A DNA stretch of 64,000 bases from Candidatus Zixiibacteriota bacterium. GTDB taxonomy: Bacteria; Zixibacteria; MSB-5A5; UBA10806; 4484-95. Under the pieces are notes generated by a model that made no database searches, was not told where the DNA came from, and was given only the letters and a program-made list of their open reading frames with translations. How positions within the stretch are numbered: position 1 is the stretch's first letter; each line of letters begins with the position of its first letter. Positions 38,826-47,748 of this stretch are shown one piece after another. The DNA is taken from contig JAAEQD010000159.1 of assembly GCA_024231855.1 (NCBI GenBank), positions 17,643 through 81,642 on the forward strand. Direction: 5' to 3'. The position numbers were made by a program, and so were the translations under genes.

Positions 38826-38858
38826 GGCGGTCTTGTGAGACAGACTCACTAGACCGCC
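38826..38858 (-). terminator. terminator hairpin after the second HYR-subtilase gene
   Basis: GGCGGTCT (38826-38833) pairs with AGACCGCC (38851-38858), extended by an inner GTGAG/CTCAC stem after an A-A mismatch. On the minus strand it is followed by TTTACC. It lies 65 nt past the stop of the 38924 gene. Confidence 0.55.
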
Positions 38859-38923
38859 ATAACTCTTTTTATTATGCGGTTGCATAATATATTGAGCCCT
38901 TATTATGCCCAATATTACTACTA

Positions 38924-41704
38924 TCATTCACAATTCGGCCATCCCGGCGGAGCTTCTTCGGGTAGATCATCAGGTACCAGCCAGGCGGGTAGGTAATCGG
39001 CGCAATGGCTTAGCGTCGTCATACCTCTGAAATAAGTGACCAGTTTGGTAACATCGCTGCCAATGACAACGCAATCGCCGTTGGCATCGGCTGAGCACCA
39101 AAAGCCATCGAGCGGACACACAGGGGAAGAGGAAAGACCGCGGAACCATGAGACAAGATATGTCACATCACCGCCAATAACCATCGGCGGCCAGGCGCCA
39201 TTATACATATTTACGTCGCCCGGAAGATATTCTAAAGCATCTGATCCAACAGTCACTATAAAACTGCAGGTATCGCTGTTGCCTGAGCTATCCTGACCAA
39301 CGCAGTTCACCGATGTTTGACCAATCGGGAAAAACGATCCTGATGGGGGATCGCATTCGACAATTGAATTGGGGCAATTATCAGAAACCGAGGCTTCAAA
39401 TTCACATATCGCGCCGCCTTGGCCCGGTTCGCTCAATAAAGTTGTGTCATCGGGGCAAATAACATCGGGATTCTCGTTGTCATTCACGGTGATATCGAAA
39501 TGACAGCTATAAGTGTTTTCCGATCCATCGATAGCTTCTATATCGACTTGAGTGATTCCTATCGCGAACATCGAACCGGGCGGCGGGTCCGCCGTAACAA
39601 TCAAATCGGGGCAGTTATCGTCTCCTATATAGCTATAAGTGACGATCGCGCCGCATTCTCCCGGATCGTTATCTACGATAATATTATTAGGGCATGGCAC
39701 AAACGGCGACGTTGTATCCGATACCGTAACGATTGCCTGACATGTATCGGCCAACTCGCCATCATCGGTAACTATCAGTGAAACCGAAGTTTGACCTAAT
39801 GGGTAAGGCCCATCGGGTTCCTGCTCTATTGTGATTGGATCATCATCGGGATCATACGAGCCATTATCGATATCGGCAAATGCCTGACACTCGTAATCCG
39901 CGTATATGGTTATATTCTGGCATAGCGCGATCGGCGGACCGTTAATCGGCCCATCAAACATCTCATGAGAGCAGATAATCGAGAAGTATTGGGTTTCGGC
40001 CAGAGTTCCTTCATGTGAAACCACTATCCGGTAATTTCCCACTGAGGCCGGATCGACGTAAATCTGCTCGGCATTATCCCGAAAGTTATCGCCGGTCGCA
40101 GCCGGGTTGGCGGGATTGGCCGGATCGAGGATATAGGGTTGATGGACTATTAAGTCATTCAAATCTTCCAACCTTAAATCCAGGTCGTTCACCAGCATGA
40201 GATCGGGCGGGTTAAGCGATGGTGTCGGCGGGATCCCCGGCGGATCTGTCCAGGCCAGAGTCAGTATTATAGGCTCGGTACCATCGCTGAAAATATAATA
40301 ATCATCATTTGAGCCGTTTACCAGAGAATCTTCGATAATCCGGCCGGGCCGCAATGAATCATCCTGAATCAATTGCGTCGCTTTTAGAGTATTGGCAAGC
40401 CCCCAGCCGAATTCGTAATCGGGGCCTGTTGCCGAGCCGGCTTCATCGGCGGTTTGAATAAGAATCCCTTTCATTGTAGACGATAGTGGTGTCGAATTAT
40501 TATGGGTGGCCTCATAGTGCCGCACGAGCAAATTTAATGATCCCGCCAAATTGGGGGTGCTCATCGAGGTACCGCTTAAACTCTGGTAAGCGTCATTACT
40601 ATCATCCATACAGGAGTACAGGCCTATCCCATTGGCGACCAGATCGGGTTTTATTCTGCCGTCATCGGTAGGTCCCCAGCCGCTGAACGAACTTATAACG
40701 ACATCACCCGGTCCGGTATAACCGCCGGGGATATCTTCGACCGCTCCAACAGTGATAATATTCTTGGCGGTGCCATTCCACGACACGCAATCATAACCAT
40801 CAAGCCCGCCATCGGGGTCGCGCTCATCATAGCTCCAGACCCATCCCGAATCATATACATAATGACCTTCGCCGGATTCAGGTCCATAATCGTTACGGTC
40901 ATTTCCCGCGGATTTACAAATCGTGTAATAGGGCGCGTTTGCCGCGATATCATCCCAGGCTTGAGCGGCGTAATTATAGTACCCGAAACCGTAGTCTTCT
41001 GTCGTGCTTATGGCAATGTCGCCATACCAATACCAATCACCATTCCAACGCCAGCCAGTAATATAACCATAGGAGTGGCTGGAAACGTTCATGCCCGAGG
41101 CCGCTGCCGAAGCCATTTCGGAATCGTCGCTATTCCAGTCATAGGCTGCCAGGTTCCCCTGATAAGACATACCTTTCGCCGAGTCTATAAGGCCGCTTGA
41201 TATCAAGGTTCCCGCTACATGCGTGGAATGATAATGAGTTCCTCCCGGGCTGTCCATCTGGATCGCTCTCCCGGCAAACTCTTGATGGGTTGCCAAGACG
41301 GCTCCGGCATCCCATACACAGAGCTCTCCCAGATCGGTATCCGAGCCATCCAGAGAAAATCCGCCGCTGCCCCCGGGCCATACATCATCGGTGCTGATCG
41401 TCGAAGCCGCGTTTATATTCTCAATGGCGTAGTAGAAGGGTTTGCCATTATAACCGATAAACATAAGCTGGATATCGCTGTTTCGGTTTAATCGTAGTTG
41501 AGGCGAATCAGTGCTACTCAAGAGATCATAATAAAGTTGGGGACGTTGAGCCTGCAATCGATCTTCAAATAGACTGCTCATTTGCCCTAATGCCGTATTA
41601 TCAGTTTGGGGCTGGGCATTAGCCAAACATGCGTAACTTAAAATCGCTAAGGAAATTGTCAGAAGAAGAATCATTCTTTTTGTTGATTGCTTACGCTGAA
41701 TCAT
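38924..41704 (-). CDS. secreted S8 protease with two HYR repeats and dockerin-like tail
   Basis: A 926-residue paralogue of the 19904 protein, closely similar through the catalytic domain (shared AQRPQLYYDLL, STDDVWPGGSGG, GRIKPDLVANGI). The signal peptide ends near residue 30 (ANAQ). Catalytic residues are Asp132 (VWDAG), His159 (HYHSTHVAG) and Ser380 (SGTSMSTP), with Asn in SAGNDR. A jelly-roll domain, one divergent PKD/HYR-type unit, two HYR units and a dockerin-like domain follow. The HYR array is eight units shorter than in the paralogue. RBS GAGGT lies six nt before the ATG. Probably an extracellular endopeptidase of the same function with a shorter spacer. Confidence 0.92.
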   Translation of the reverse strand: MIQRKQSTKRMILLLTISLAILSYACLANAQPQTDNTALGQMSSLFEDRLQAQRPQLYYDLLSSTDSPQLRLNRNSDIQLMFIGYNGKPFYYAIENINAASTISTDDVWPGGSGGFSLDGSDTDLGELCVWDAGAVLATHQEFAGRAIQMDSPGGTHYHSTHVAGTLISSGLIDSAKGMSYQGNLAAYDWNSDDSEMASAAASGMNVSSHSYGYITGWRWNGDWYWYGDIAISTTEDYGFGYYNYAAQAWDDIAANAPYYTICKSAGNDRNDYGPESGEGHYVYDSGWVWSYDERDPDGGLDGYDCVSWNGTAKNIITVGAVEDIPGGYTGPGDVVISSFSGWGPTDDGRIKPDLVANGIGLYSCMDDSNDAYQSLSGTSMSTPNLAGSLNLLVRHYEATHNNSTPLSSTMKGILIQTADEAGSATGPDYEFGWGLANTLKATQLIQDDSLRPGRIIEDSLVNGSNDDYYIFSDGTEPIILTLAWTDPPGIPPTPSLNPPDLMLVNDLDLRLEDLNDLIVHQPYILDPANPANPAATGDNFRDNAEQIYVDPASVGNYRIVVSHEGTLAETQYFSIICSHEMFDGPINGPPIALCQNITIYADYECQAFADIDNGSYDPDDDPITIEQEPDGPYPLGQTSVSLIVTDDGELADTCQAIVTVSDTTSPFVPCPNNIIVDNDPGECGAIVTYSYIGDDNCPDLIVTADPPPGSMFAIGITQVDIEAIDGSENTYSCHFDITVNDNENPDVICPDDTTLLSEPGQGGAICEFEASVSDNCPNSIVECDPPSGSFFPIGQTSVNCVGQDSSGNSDTCSFIVTVGSDALEYLPGDVNMYNGAWPPMVIGGDVTYLVSWFRGLSSSPVCPLDGFWCSADANGDCVVIGSDVTKLVTYFRGMTTLSHCADYLPAWLVPDDLPEEAPPGWPNCE
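38927..39230 (-). other. dockerin-like C-terminal domain (copy 5)
   Basis: GDVNMYNGAWPPMVIGGDVTYL, then SADANGDCVVIGSDVTKL, ending GWPNCE as the last residues of the protein. In this copy and copy 2 the domain is at or within one residue of the true C-terminus. Confidence 0.75.
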
Positions 41705-42062
41705 CTAAACCTCGTGTTCTTTCATTAGAGATAAGTCTTAATTACTTCTCTTTGTTGTATTATCTTTTCTCATCCAAACAACTTAATCAGTAGAACTTTT
41801 TCCAAGCACTTTCATAATATAATGTTGTATCGATTACCGTCAAGGATTAATGTTTAGCTGATAGCTTGTTAAGGCCATGTTCCTTCTCATTCGAACAAGC
41901 AAAAATCCATTCAATCAATTCGATTGATGTAGTTAATCCTTGCGAATTATAGAAAATTCAGTATATTTATCCTTGATATCTTTTGCATTGCTACGGAGAG
42001 AACCGTAATAAAACATATTAAGCTCAATTTACAACTTAATACGTATCGAACCGGAGGTAATC
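41705..42062. other. divergent promoter region
   Basis: The 358 nt between the minus-strand subtilase and the plus-strand beta-helix gene are AT-rich and must hold two promoters. A short hairpin TACGG/CCGTA occurs near 41992-42007. Nothing else is recognised. Confidence 0.45.
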
Positions 42063-45000
42063 ATGATTTTCAAGACTAATACTCTGATAGCGATTATCTT
42101 TATCATTTGCGGTTCCATTTCAATGGCGAGCATAATTAACGTGCCTGCGGATTACTCAACGATCCAGGCGGGCATAAATGTGAGCACGGATAACGACACA
42201 GTCCTGGTTCAGCCTGGCATGTATGTTGAAAACATTATATTTAATGGACACAATGCCATATTAGCCTCACTATTTCTAACTACACGAGACTCATCATATA
42301 TTAGTTCTACAATAATTGATGGTGATTCTTCGGGTTCGGTAATCAGATGCCGAAATGGTGAGGATCCAAGATGTACAATAATCGGATTTACTATTCAAAA
42401 TGGATTCGCGGAGAAAGGTGGAGGAATCTATTGTTCATACACAAATCCCACGATTATGAATAACATAATTAGAAATAATACTGCCACTGGCACTAATTCA
42501 GACGGCGGCGGTATATGCTCTTATCGGAGCTCAGGCCAGCTAATTCAAGGCAATATCATTACGGGGAATAGTGTAATTTACAGTTCAGAAGGTTTGGGCA
42601 ATGGTGGCGGAATCTATTGCAAGGACGCGGTGATTAGAGACAATATTATTACTAATAACCAATGCACAGGATTTGGTGGCGGTTTTTATTGCCAAAACTC
42701 CATAATACTAAATAATGTAATTAGTGAGAATTCCGCCTATCGTGGCGGTGGAATGCATTGTTCGGGAAATTCCGAAAACATATCATATAATACTATATCG
42801 GATAACATAGCCACAGATTTTGGTGGGGGGATTCTTTTATATAATCAATCAAGTGTATCGATAGATAATAACATTATCAATAATAATTCCGCCAATGAGG
42901 GAGCCGGCATTTTTTGCTCTCAGTCCTACCCGGTTATTACTAATAACACGATTGCGGATAATATCGGACAAACCGGTAACGCGATCTATGTTTATTTTTA
43001 TTCAACGCCGGAAATAACGAATACGATCGTTTGGAGTTACGGCGATCAATTATCTGAATTGTATATTGATAATACTTCATCGGCGATAGTAAGATATTGT
43101 GATATTCAAGGCGGCTGGACTGGCATCGGTAATATTGATACTGATCCAATGTTTAGAGATCCCGAGAACACTGATTATCATTTAATGTCCCTTGATTGTG
43201 GCGATCCCGCTAATTCTTTATGCATTGACGCGGGCTATCCCGATATAGCCGACGACTCAATGGACTGCGATTGGGGCCAGGGAACCGAAATTAGTGATAT
43301 GGGAGCGTATGGCGGCGGCCGGGTAATCCCAAATGTGCCCCGGACTATTACTATACCTACGGATTATCCCACGATTCAGGATGGTATAAACGCAAGCCGA
43401 GATCTGGATACAGTATTGGTGTTGCCAGGGATTTATTATGAGAACATTAATTTCTTTGGACGCGGTATTGTATTAAGCTCTTTATTCTTGACCACCGATG
43501 ATACATCATATGTTTCCTCAACCATCATCGACGGTGATCTCTCCGGATCGGTTATTACTTTAGATAGCGAAGAGGACAGCAATACTGTCATTTGTGGGTT
43601 CACAATACAGCATGGATATTTTATTCACGGTGGTGGGATTCTGAGCGCTAATCATGCTCAGCCCAGGATTTGCCACAATCATATTAAAGATAACACCGCC
43701 TACCATGAATATGGGGGAGCAGGCGGAGGTATCTATTGTCGGTTTCATTATTCAACCATTGCCTTTAATACCATAACCAATAATAAAGCCACCGTAGGTG
43801 GTGGAATCTATACCACAAGCGCTGAGCCTTTAATCCTCAATAACACAATCAGCAATAACGAGGGTACAGAATCGGGAGGGGGAATTGAAGTATGGCATTA
43901 TGAGCCGGAAATCGTTAATACGATCGTATGGGGCAATAGCGCTCCTGAAGGCTCCTCGATTTATACTAACAGCACACCACAGGTCCGCTTCAGCGACATC
44001 GAGGGCGGATGGAGCGGTGAGGGCAATATCGATTGCGATCCGTTGTTTTGCGGAGCCGGTATCGGTAATTATTTTCTTGAGGGAATTTCGTGTTGCGTAG
44101 GCGCGGGCGAAGAAGGTGTTGATATCGGTTCAATTGGGGTGGGTTGTGAATTTCTCGGCTCGATAAAGGGAATCGTAATAGATCAGTACGATGATTTCGC
44201 GCAGGCGGTCAGCGTTTTCGCCGAAGGAACATCTATAATCGACAGTACAGATACCGGCGGCGAATATAGGCTTGAAGGTCTCGCTGCCGGTTACTATGAT
44301 ATTTCGTTCACTCATCCCGATTATCGAGATACATTAGTAATGAATTTTGAAGCAATTTCCGGAGATACCGTGACATTGAATGTCGTGATAGTCGAATTAC
44401 CCGGAGTAATTTCAGGATTTGTGACGAATTGCTCAACCGCCCCTGTTGAAAGCGTCTATGTTGAGATTAATGATGTTTCCACATTGATAGTTGAAAATGC
44501 TAAGACCATCTTCGAAGATGGCAGCAAACTTGCCAGCGAGAATAAAGCCGAAAACAATTCCTTTTTACTACTGATAGATTCGATTTACACCGATGAATTC
44601 GGATATTATGAATTCACGATACCTGCCGGGACCTATGATATCTTATTATCGCATGAGGAATATAACCAAACAATTTTAACCGATGTTGAAGCAACGCCGG
44701 CCGACACCATATATTTACTTCCACAATTGACATCATATGGTTATCAATACCTTCCCGGAGACGCGAATATGTTTCTGGGGAGCTGGGTCCCTCAAGTTGG
44801 TACCGAGGACGTCACCTACCTCGTGGGATATTTTCGAGGCTTGCAATCCAATTGTATCATAGGAGAGTTATACCGCTCGGCAGATGTGAACGGTGATTGC
44901 CATGTTATTGGCAGCGACCTCACTCGCATGGTTAATTATTTCCGCGGTTTGGTTTCTATGTCGTACTGTCCGGATTATCCCCCTGCCTGGCTGACTTCCG

Positions 45001-45104
45001 ATGATTGCCTGGATGAATGCCCGGAAGATCCGCCACCTGGTTGGCCTGGATGCGATACTTTAACAACTGGAAGTGGTACTCAAAGTATAATAGTTGAATA
45101 TTGA
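42063..45104 (+). CDS. secreted right-handed beta-helix protein with internal duplication and dockerin-like tail
   Basis: A 1013-residue exported protein (signal peptide residues 1-22). The body holds two homologous right-handed beta-helix segments. Each starts with V/I-P-A/T-DY-TIQ-GIN and LFLTT-DTSYxSSTIIDGDxSGSV, and continues with GGGIYC and NNTIxxN coils. The first spans about residues 28-345, the second about 430-640. Each ends with a xDPxF motif typical of such proteins. Two carboxypeptidase-regulatory-like modules follow (SIKGIVIDQY, GVISGFVTNC), and then a divergent dockerin-like domain (GDANMFLGSWVPQVGTEDVTYL, SADVNGDCHVIGSDLTRM). RBS CGGAGG lies six nt before the ATG. Function is probably structural, adhesive or polysaccharide-related; no catalytic site is assignable. 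Confidence 0.88.
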   Translation: MIFKTNTLIAIIFIICGSISMASIINVPADYSTIQAGINVSTDNDTVLVQPGMYVENIIFNGHNAILASLFLTTRDSSYISSTIIDGDSSGSVIRCRNGEDPRCTIIGFTIQNGFAEKGGGIYCSYTNPTIMNNIIRNNTATGTNSDGGGICSYRSSGQLIQGNIITGNSVIYSSEGLGNGGGIYCKDAVIRDNIITNNQCTGFGGGFYCQNSIILNNVISENSAYRGGGMHCSGNSENISYNTISDNIATDFGGGILLYNQSSVSIDNNIINNNSANEGAGIFCSQSYPVITNNTIADNIGQTGNAIYVYFYSTPEITNTIVWSYGDQLSELYIDNTSSAIVRYCDIQGGWTGIGNIDTDPMFRDPENTDYHLMSLDCGDPANSLCIDAGYPDIADDSMDCDWGQGTEISDMGAYGGGRVIPNVPRTITIPTDYPTIQDGINASRDLDTVLVLPGIYYENINFFGRGIVLSSLFLTTDDTSYVSSTIIDGDLSGSVITLDSEEDSNTVICGFTIQHGYFIHGGGILSANHAQPRICHNHIKDNTAYHEYGGAGGGIYCRFHYSTIAFNTITNNKATVGGGIYTTSAEPLILNNTISNNEGTESGGGIEVWHYEPEIVNTIVWGNSAPEGSSIYTNSTPQVRFSDIEGGWSGEGNIDCDPLFCGAGIGNYFLEGISCCVGAGEEGVDIGSIGVGCEFLGSIKGIVIDQYDDFAQAVSVFAEGTSIIDSTDTGGEYRLEGLAAGYYDISFTHPDYRDTLVMNFEAISGDTVTLNVVIVELPGVISGFVTNCSTAPVESVYVEINDVSTLIVENAKTIFEDGSKLASENKAENNSFLLLIDSIYTDEFGYYEFTIPAGTYDILLSHEEYNQTILTDVEATPADTIYLLPQLTSYGYQYLPGDANMFLGSWVPQVGTEDVTYLVGYFRGLQSNCIIGELYRSADVNGDCHVIGSDLTRMVNYFRGLVSMSYCPDYPPAWLTSDDCLDECPEDPPPGWPGCDTLTTGSGTQSIIVEY
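42140..43990 (+). repeat. internal duplication of a beta-helix segment
   Basis: The coding stretch starting near 42145 and the one starting near 43360 encode the same opening (DY-TIQ-GIN through STIIDGD), about 1.2 kb apart. The second copy is shorter because it has fewer helix coils. Confidence 0.7.
44745..45055 (+). other. dockerin-like C-terminal domain (copy 6, divergent)
   Basis: The second loop keeps D-x-N-x-D with the invariant Cys (SADVNGDC) and YFRG helices. The first loop has lost the WPP-x-VIGG consensus (GSWVPQVGTEDV), and extra cysteines appear in DDCLDECPEDP. Confidence 0.65.
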
Positions 45105-45311
45105 AATTAGATTAACGGGTATTTTATTTTCTTTTGTCTTTATTTACAATTTGCATTAATGGTTCATTGATTATCGTCCAAATATCGTGTTACGCGATTT
45201 TCTTAGTTGGGTAATGCTAATGAGAAAAACCATTTGATTTAATTGCCGTTTTTTAGTATTTATTAGAGCGAGCAGATGGTGCTCAGGAAATCGCATTTGA
45301 CTGGAGGTATA

Positions 45312-46778
45312 ATGAAAACTGATAAATCATGTGATATTCTGCCCAATTATGTTGGTGGCAAATGGATCGAACCGGCCGGCGGTAATGAGCTGGATGTTAT
45401 CAATCCCGCGACCGGCGAAAAACTTGGTATCGTAAGGCTGTCTTCCAAGGCGGAAATGGATCAGGCGATATCCGTCGCCAAGGACGCGTTTCGTTCCTGG
45501 CGCGATACTCCACCTGTCGATCGAGCCAGGTATTTTTTCAAGCTAAAAGAGTTACTCGAAGAGGATTTCGAAAACCTATCCCGAATCCTCACTATGGAAA
45601 ACGGCAAGACGCTGGCCGAAGCCCGCGGTTCCGTGCGCCGGGGCATCGAAAATGTCGAGGCCGCCTGCGGTATGCCATCGCTGATGCAGGGTTATACGCT
45701 TGAAGATGTCGCGGTGGGAATAGATTGCCAGGCCGTGCGTCAACCGATGGGCGTGTTCGGATGTATTACGCCGTTTAATTTTCCGGCTATGGTACCTTTA
45801 TGGTTTTTCCCCACGGCGGTTGCCTGCGGAAATACATTTGTGGTAAAACCCTCCGAGCAAACTCCGCTTTCACAGAGGCGAATGTTTGAGTTGGTCGATA
45901 AAGCCGGTTTCCCGCCCGGCGTGATAAACCTGGTAAACGGCGATGGTGAAGCGGCCGGCGCCATGATCAGCAATCCTGATATAAAGGGTGTTTCGTTTGT
46001 CGGCTCATCCGCGGTGGCGGAGTCGGTCTATAAAGAAGCGTCAAAGTATGGTAAGCGCGTTCAGGCATTGGGCGGAGCAAAGAATTTCGTTGTGGTAATG
46101 CCGGATTGCGAACTGGATAGCACCGTTTCCAATCTGATCGATTCGATCTATGGCTGCGCCGGCGAAAGATGTCTCGCGGCCAGTGTTGTTTTGGCGGTCG
46201 GTGATATTTACGACCGATTTAAGGCAAAGCTTCATGAAGCGGCTAAAAAGATAAAGATCGGCAACGGCCTGGATGAATCGGTGAATATGGGGCCGGTTAT
46301 ATCAGAAGCACATAAGGCGAGAGTGGTTTCATATATCGAGAAGGGAGTAGCGGAAGGCGCCGATCTGCTTCTGGATGGACGCGATGCCGAGGTTACCGAT
46401 TGCCTCGGTGGCTTTTTCGTGGGACCAACATTATTCGATAATGTTAAACCGGATATGACCATCGCTCGCGAGGAGATATTCGGGCCGGTTGCCTCGATAA
46501 TCAAAGTCAAAGATATTGCCGAAGCCCTCGATATAATTCACGGTAACGAATATGGCAATGCTACTTCGATTTATACCTCGAGCGGCAAACATGTCAGGCG
46601 ATTCACTCACGAGGTGGGCATTTCGATGATCGGCGTTAATATCGGTGTCGCGGCTCCGATGGCGTTTTTTATGTTCGGCGGCACCAATAAATCGTTTTTC
46701 GGCGATCTCAAAGCCTACGGAAGGGATGGTATCGAGTTTTATACCGATAAGAGGGTAATCATATCTCGCTGGTTTTAG
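45312..46778 (+). CDS. mmsA: CoA-acylating (methyl)malonate-semialdehyde dehydrogenase
   Basis: A 488-residue ALDH-superfamily enzyme. The ATG at 45312 is chosen because GGAGG precedes it by 5 nt; an upstream in-frame GTG has no ribosome site. The catalytic Cys287 lies in GERCLAAS, the oxyanion Asn156 in TPFNFP. The general-base Glu of ordinary ALDHs is replaced in ALGGAKN, which is diagnostic of the CoA-dependent MmsA type. It converts (methyl)malonate semialdehyde, CoA and NAD to acetyl- or propionyl-CoA, CO2 and NADH. As the first gene of the pyrimidine-degradation operon it most likely disposes of malonate semialdehyde made from beta-alanine; it could also serve valine catabolism. Confidence 0.92.
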   Translation: MKTDKSCDILPNYVGGKWIEPAGGNELDVINPATGEKLGIVRLSSKAEMDQAISVAKDAFRSWRDTPPVDRARYFFKLKELLEEDFENLSRILTMENGKTLAEARGSVRRGIENVEAACGMPSLMQGYTLEDVAVGIDCQAVRQPMGVFGCITPFNFPAMVPLWFFPTAVACGNTFVVKPSEQTPLSQRRMFELVDKAGFPPGVINLVNGDGEAAGAMISNPDIKGVSFVGSSAVAESVYKEASKYGKRVQALGGAKNFVVVMPDCELDSTVSNLIDSIYGCAGERCLAASVVLAVGDIYDRFKAKLHEAAKKIKIGNGLDESVNMGPVISEAHKARVVSYIEKGVAEGADLLLDGRDAEVTDCLGGFFVGPTLFDNVKPDMTIAREEIFGPVASIIKVKDIAEALDIIHGNEYGNATSIYTSSGKHVRRFTHEVGISMIGVNIGVAAPMAFFMFGGTNKSFFGDLKAYGRDGIEFYTDKRVIISRWF

Positions 46779-46816
46779 CCGCGGGCATACTTGAATAGGA
46801 GAAATGGAGAAAGCTT

Positions 46817-47695
46817 ATGTCGCGAAAAATAGTATGCGGTCTTATTCAGTGTACCAACCCCTCATTCGGGGAAGATGATTCGACCGAGGATATAAAGCAA
46901 AGAGCAATCGAGAAACACCTGGATTTGATAGATAAAGCGGCGGCTCAAAACGTCAAGATGCTATGTTTGCAGGAAATATTTTATGGGCCGTATTTTTGCG
47001 CTGAGCAAAATGCCAAATGGTACTCGATGGTGGAAAAGATCCCTGATGGACCAACTATCAAACTGATGCAGGAGAAAGCCAAAAAGCACTGCATGGTTAT
47101 TGTCGTGCCGATCTATGAGGATGTCATGGCCGGTGTTTATTACAACACTGCCGCTGTGATCGATGCCGATGGTAAATATTTGGGCAAGTATCGGAAAAAT
47201 CATATTCCTCATGTGCATCCGGGCTTCTGGGAAAAATTTTATTTCAAGCCCGGTAATCTCGGCTATCCCGTGTTCCAGACTCAGTTCGGTCGGGTGGGAG
47301 TATATATCTGCTACGACCGTCATTTCCCCGAGGGCGCCCGTTTACTTGGCTTGAACGGCGCGGAAATCGTGTTTAATCCATCGGCCACGGTCGCCGGATT
47401 ATCGGAATATTTATGGGAACTCGAACAACCGGCGCATGCGGTGGCAAACGGCTATTTTATCGGCGCCATCAATCGGGTAGGCCGGGAGATGCCCTGGAAT
47501 ATTGGTGAATTTTACGGTAAGAGCTATTTCTGTGACCCCAGGGGACAAATTGTCGCCCGGGCCGGCCGAGATACGGATGAGGTCGTCGTTACCGAACTCG
47601 ATTTTGATTTGATTCTCGAGGTGAGAAACACATGGCAGTTCTTCAGAGATCGAAGACCGGAAACCTATGAGGATATGAGCCGTCTGTTGCCGTAA
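46817..47695 (+). CDS. beta-ureidopropionase (carbon-nitrogen hydrolase family)
   Basis: A 292-residue nitrilase-superfamily amidase with the Glu-Lys-Cys triad Glu53 (LCLQEIF), Lys127 (KYRKNHIP) and Cys165 (VYICYDRHFPEG). It belongs to the N-carbamoyl-hydrolysing group. N-carbamoylputrescine amidases are close relatives, but the operon with dihydropyrimidine dehydrogenase and dihydropyrimidinase points to hydrolysis of N-carbamoyl-beta-alanine to beta-alanine, CO2 and NH3. A GGAG site lies 9 nt before the ATG, 38 nt after mmsA. It acts in the cytoplasm. Confidence 0.9.
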   Translation: MSRKIVCGLIQCTNPSFGEDDSTEDIKQRAIEKHLDLIDKAAAQNVKMLCLQEIFYGPYFCAEQNAKWYSMVEKIPDGPTIKLMQEKAKKHCMVIVVPIYEDVMAGVYYNTAAVIDADGKYLGKYRKNHIPHVHPGFWEKFYFKPGNLGYPVFQTQFGRVGVYICYDRHFPEGARLLGLNGAEIVFNPSATVAGLSEYLWELEQPAHAVANGYFIGAINRVGREMPWNIGEFYGKSYFCDPRGQIVARAGRDTDEVVVTELDFDLILEVRNTWQFFRDRRPETYEDMSRLLP

Positions 47696-47748
47696 GAAAA
47701 ACCCGGCTTAAGAATTATCGATCAGAATTTTATAAGAGGTAGGTTGAT

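Noticed and set aside
45276..45311. Twelve-residue longer N-terminus for MmsA starting at GTG 45276
   Set aside because: There is no ribosome site before it, while GGAGG sits directly before the ATG at 45312. The extra residues (VLRKSHLTGGI) do not look like family sequence.
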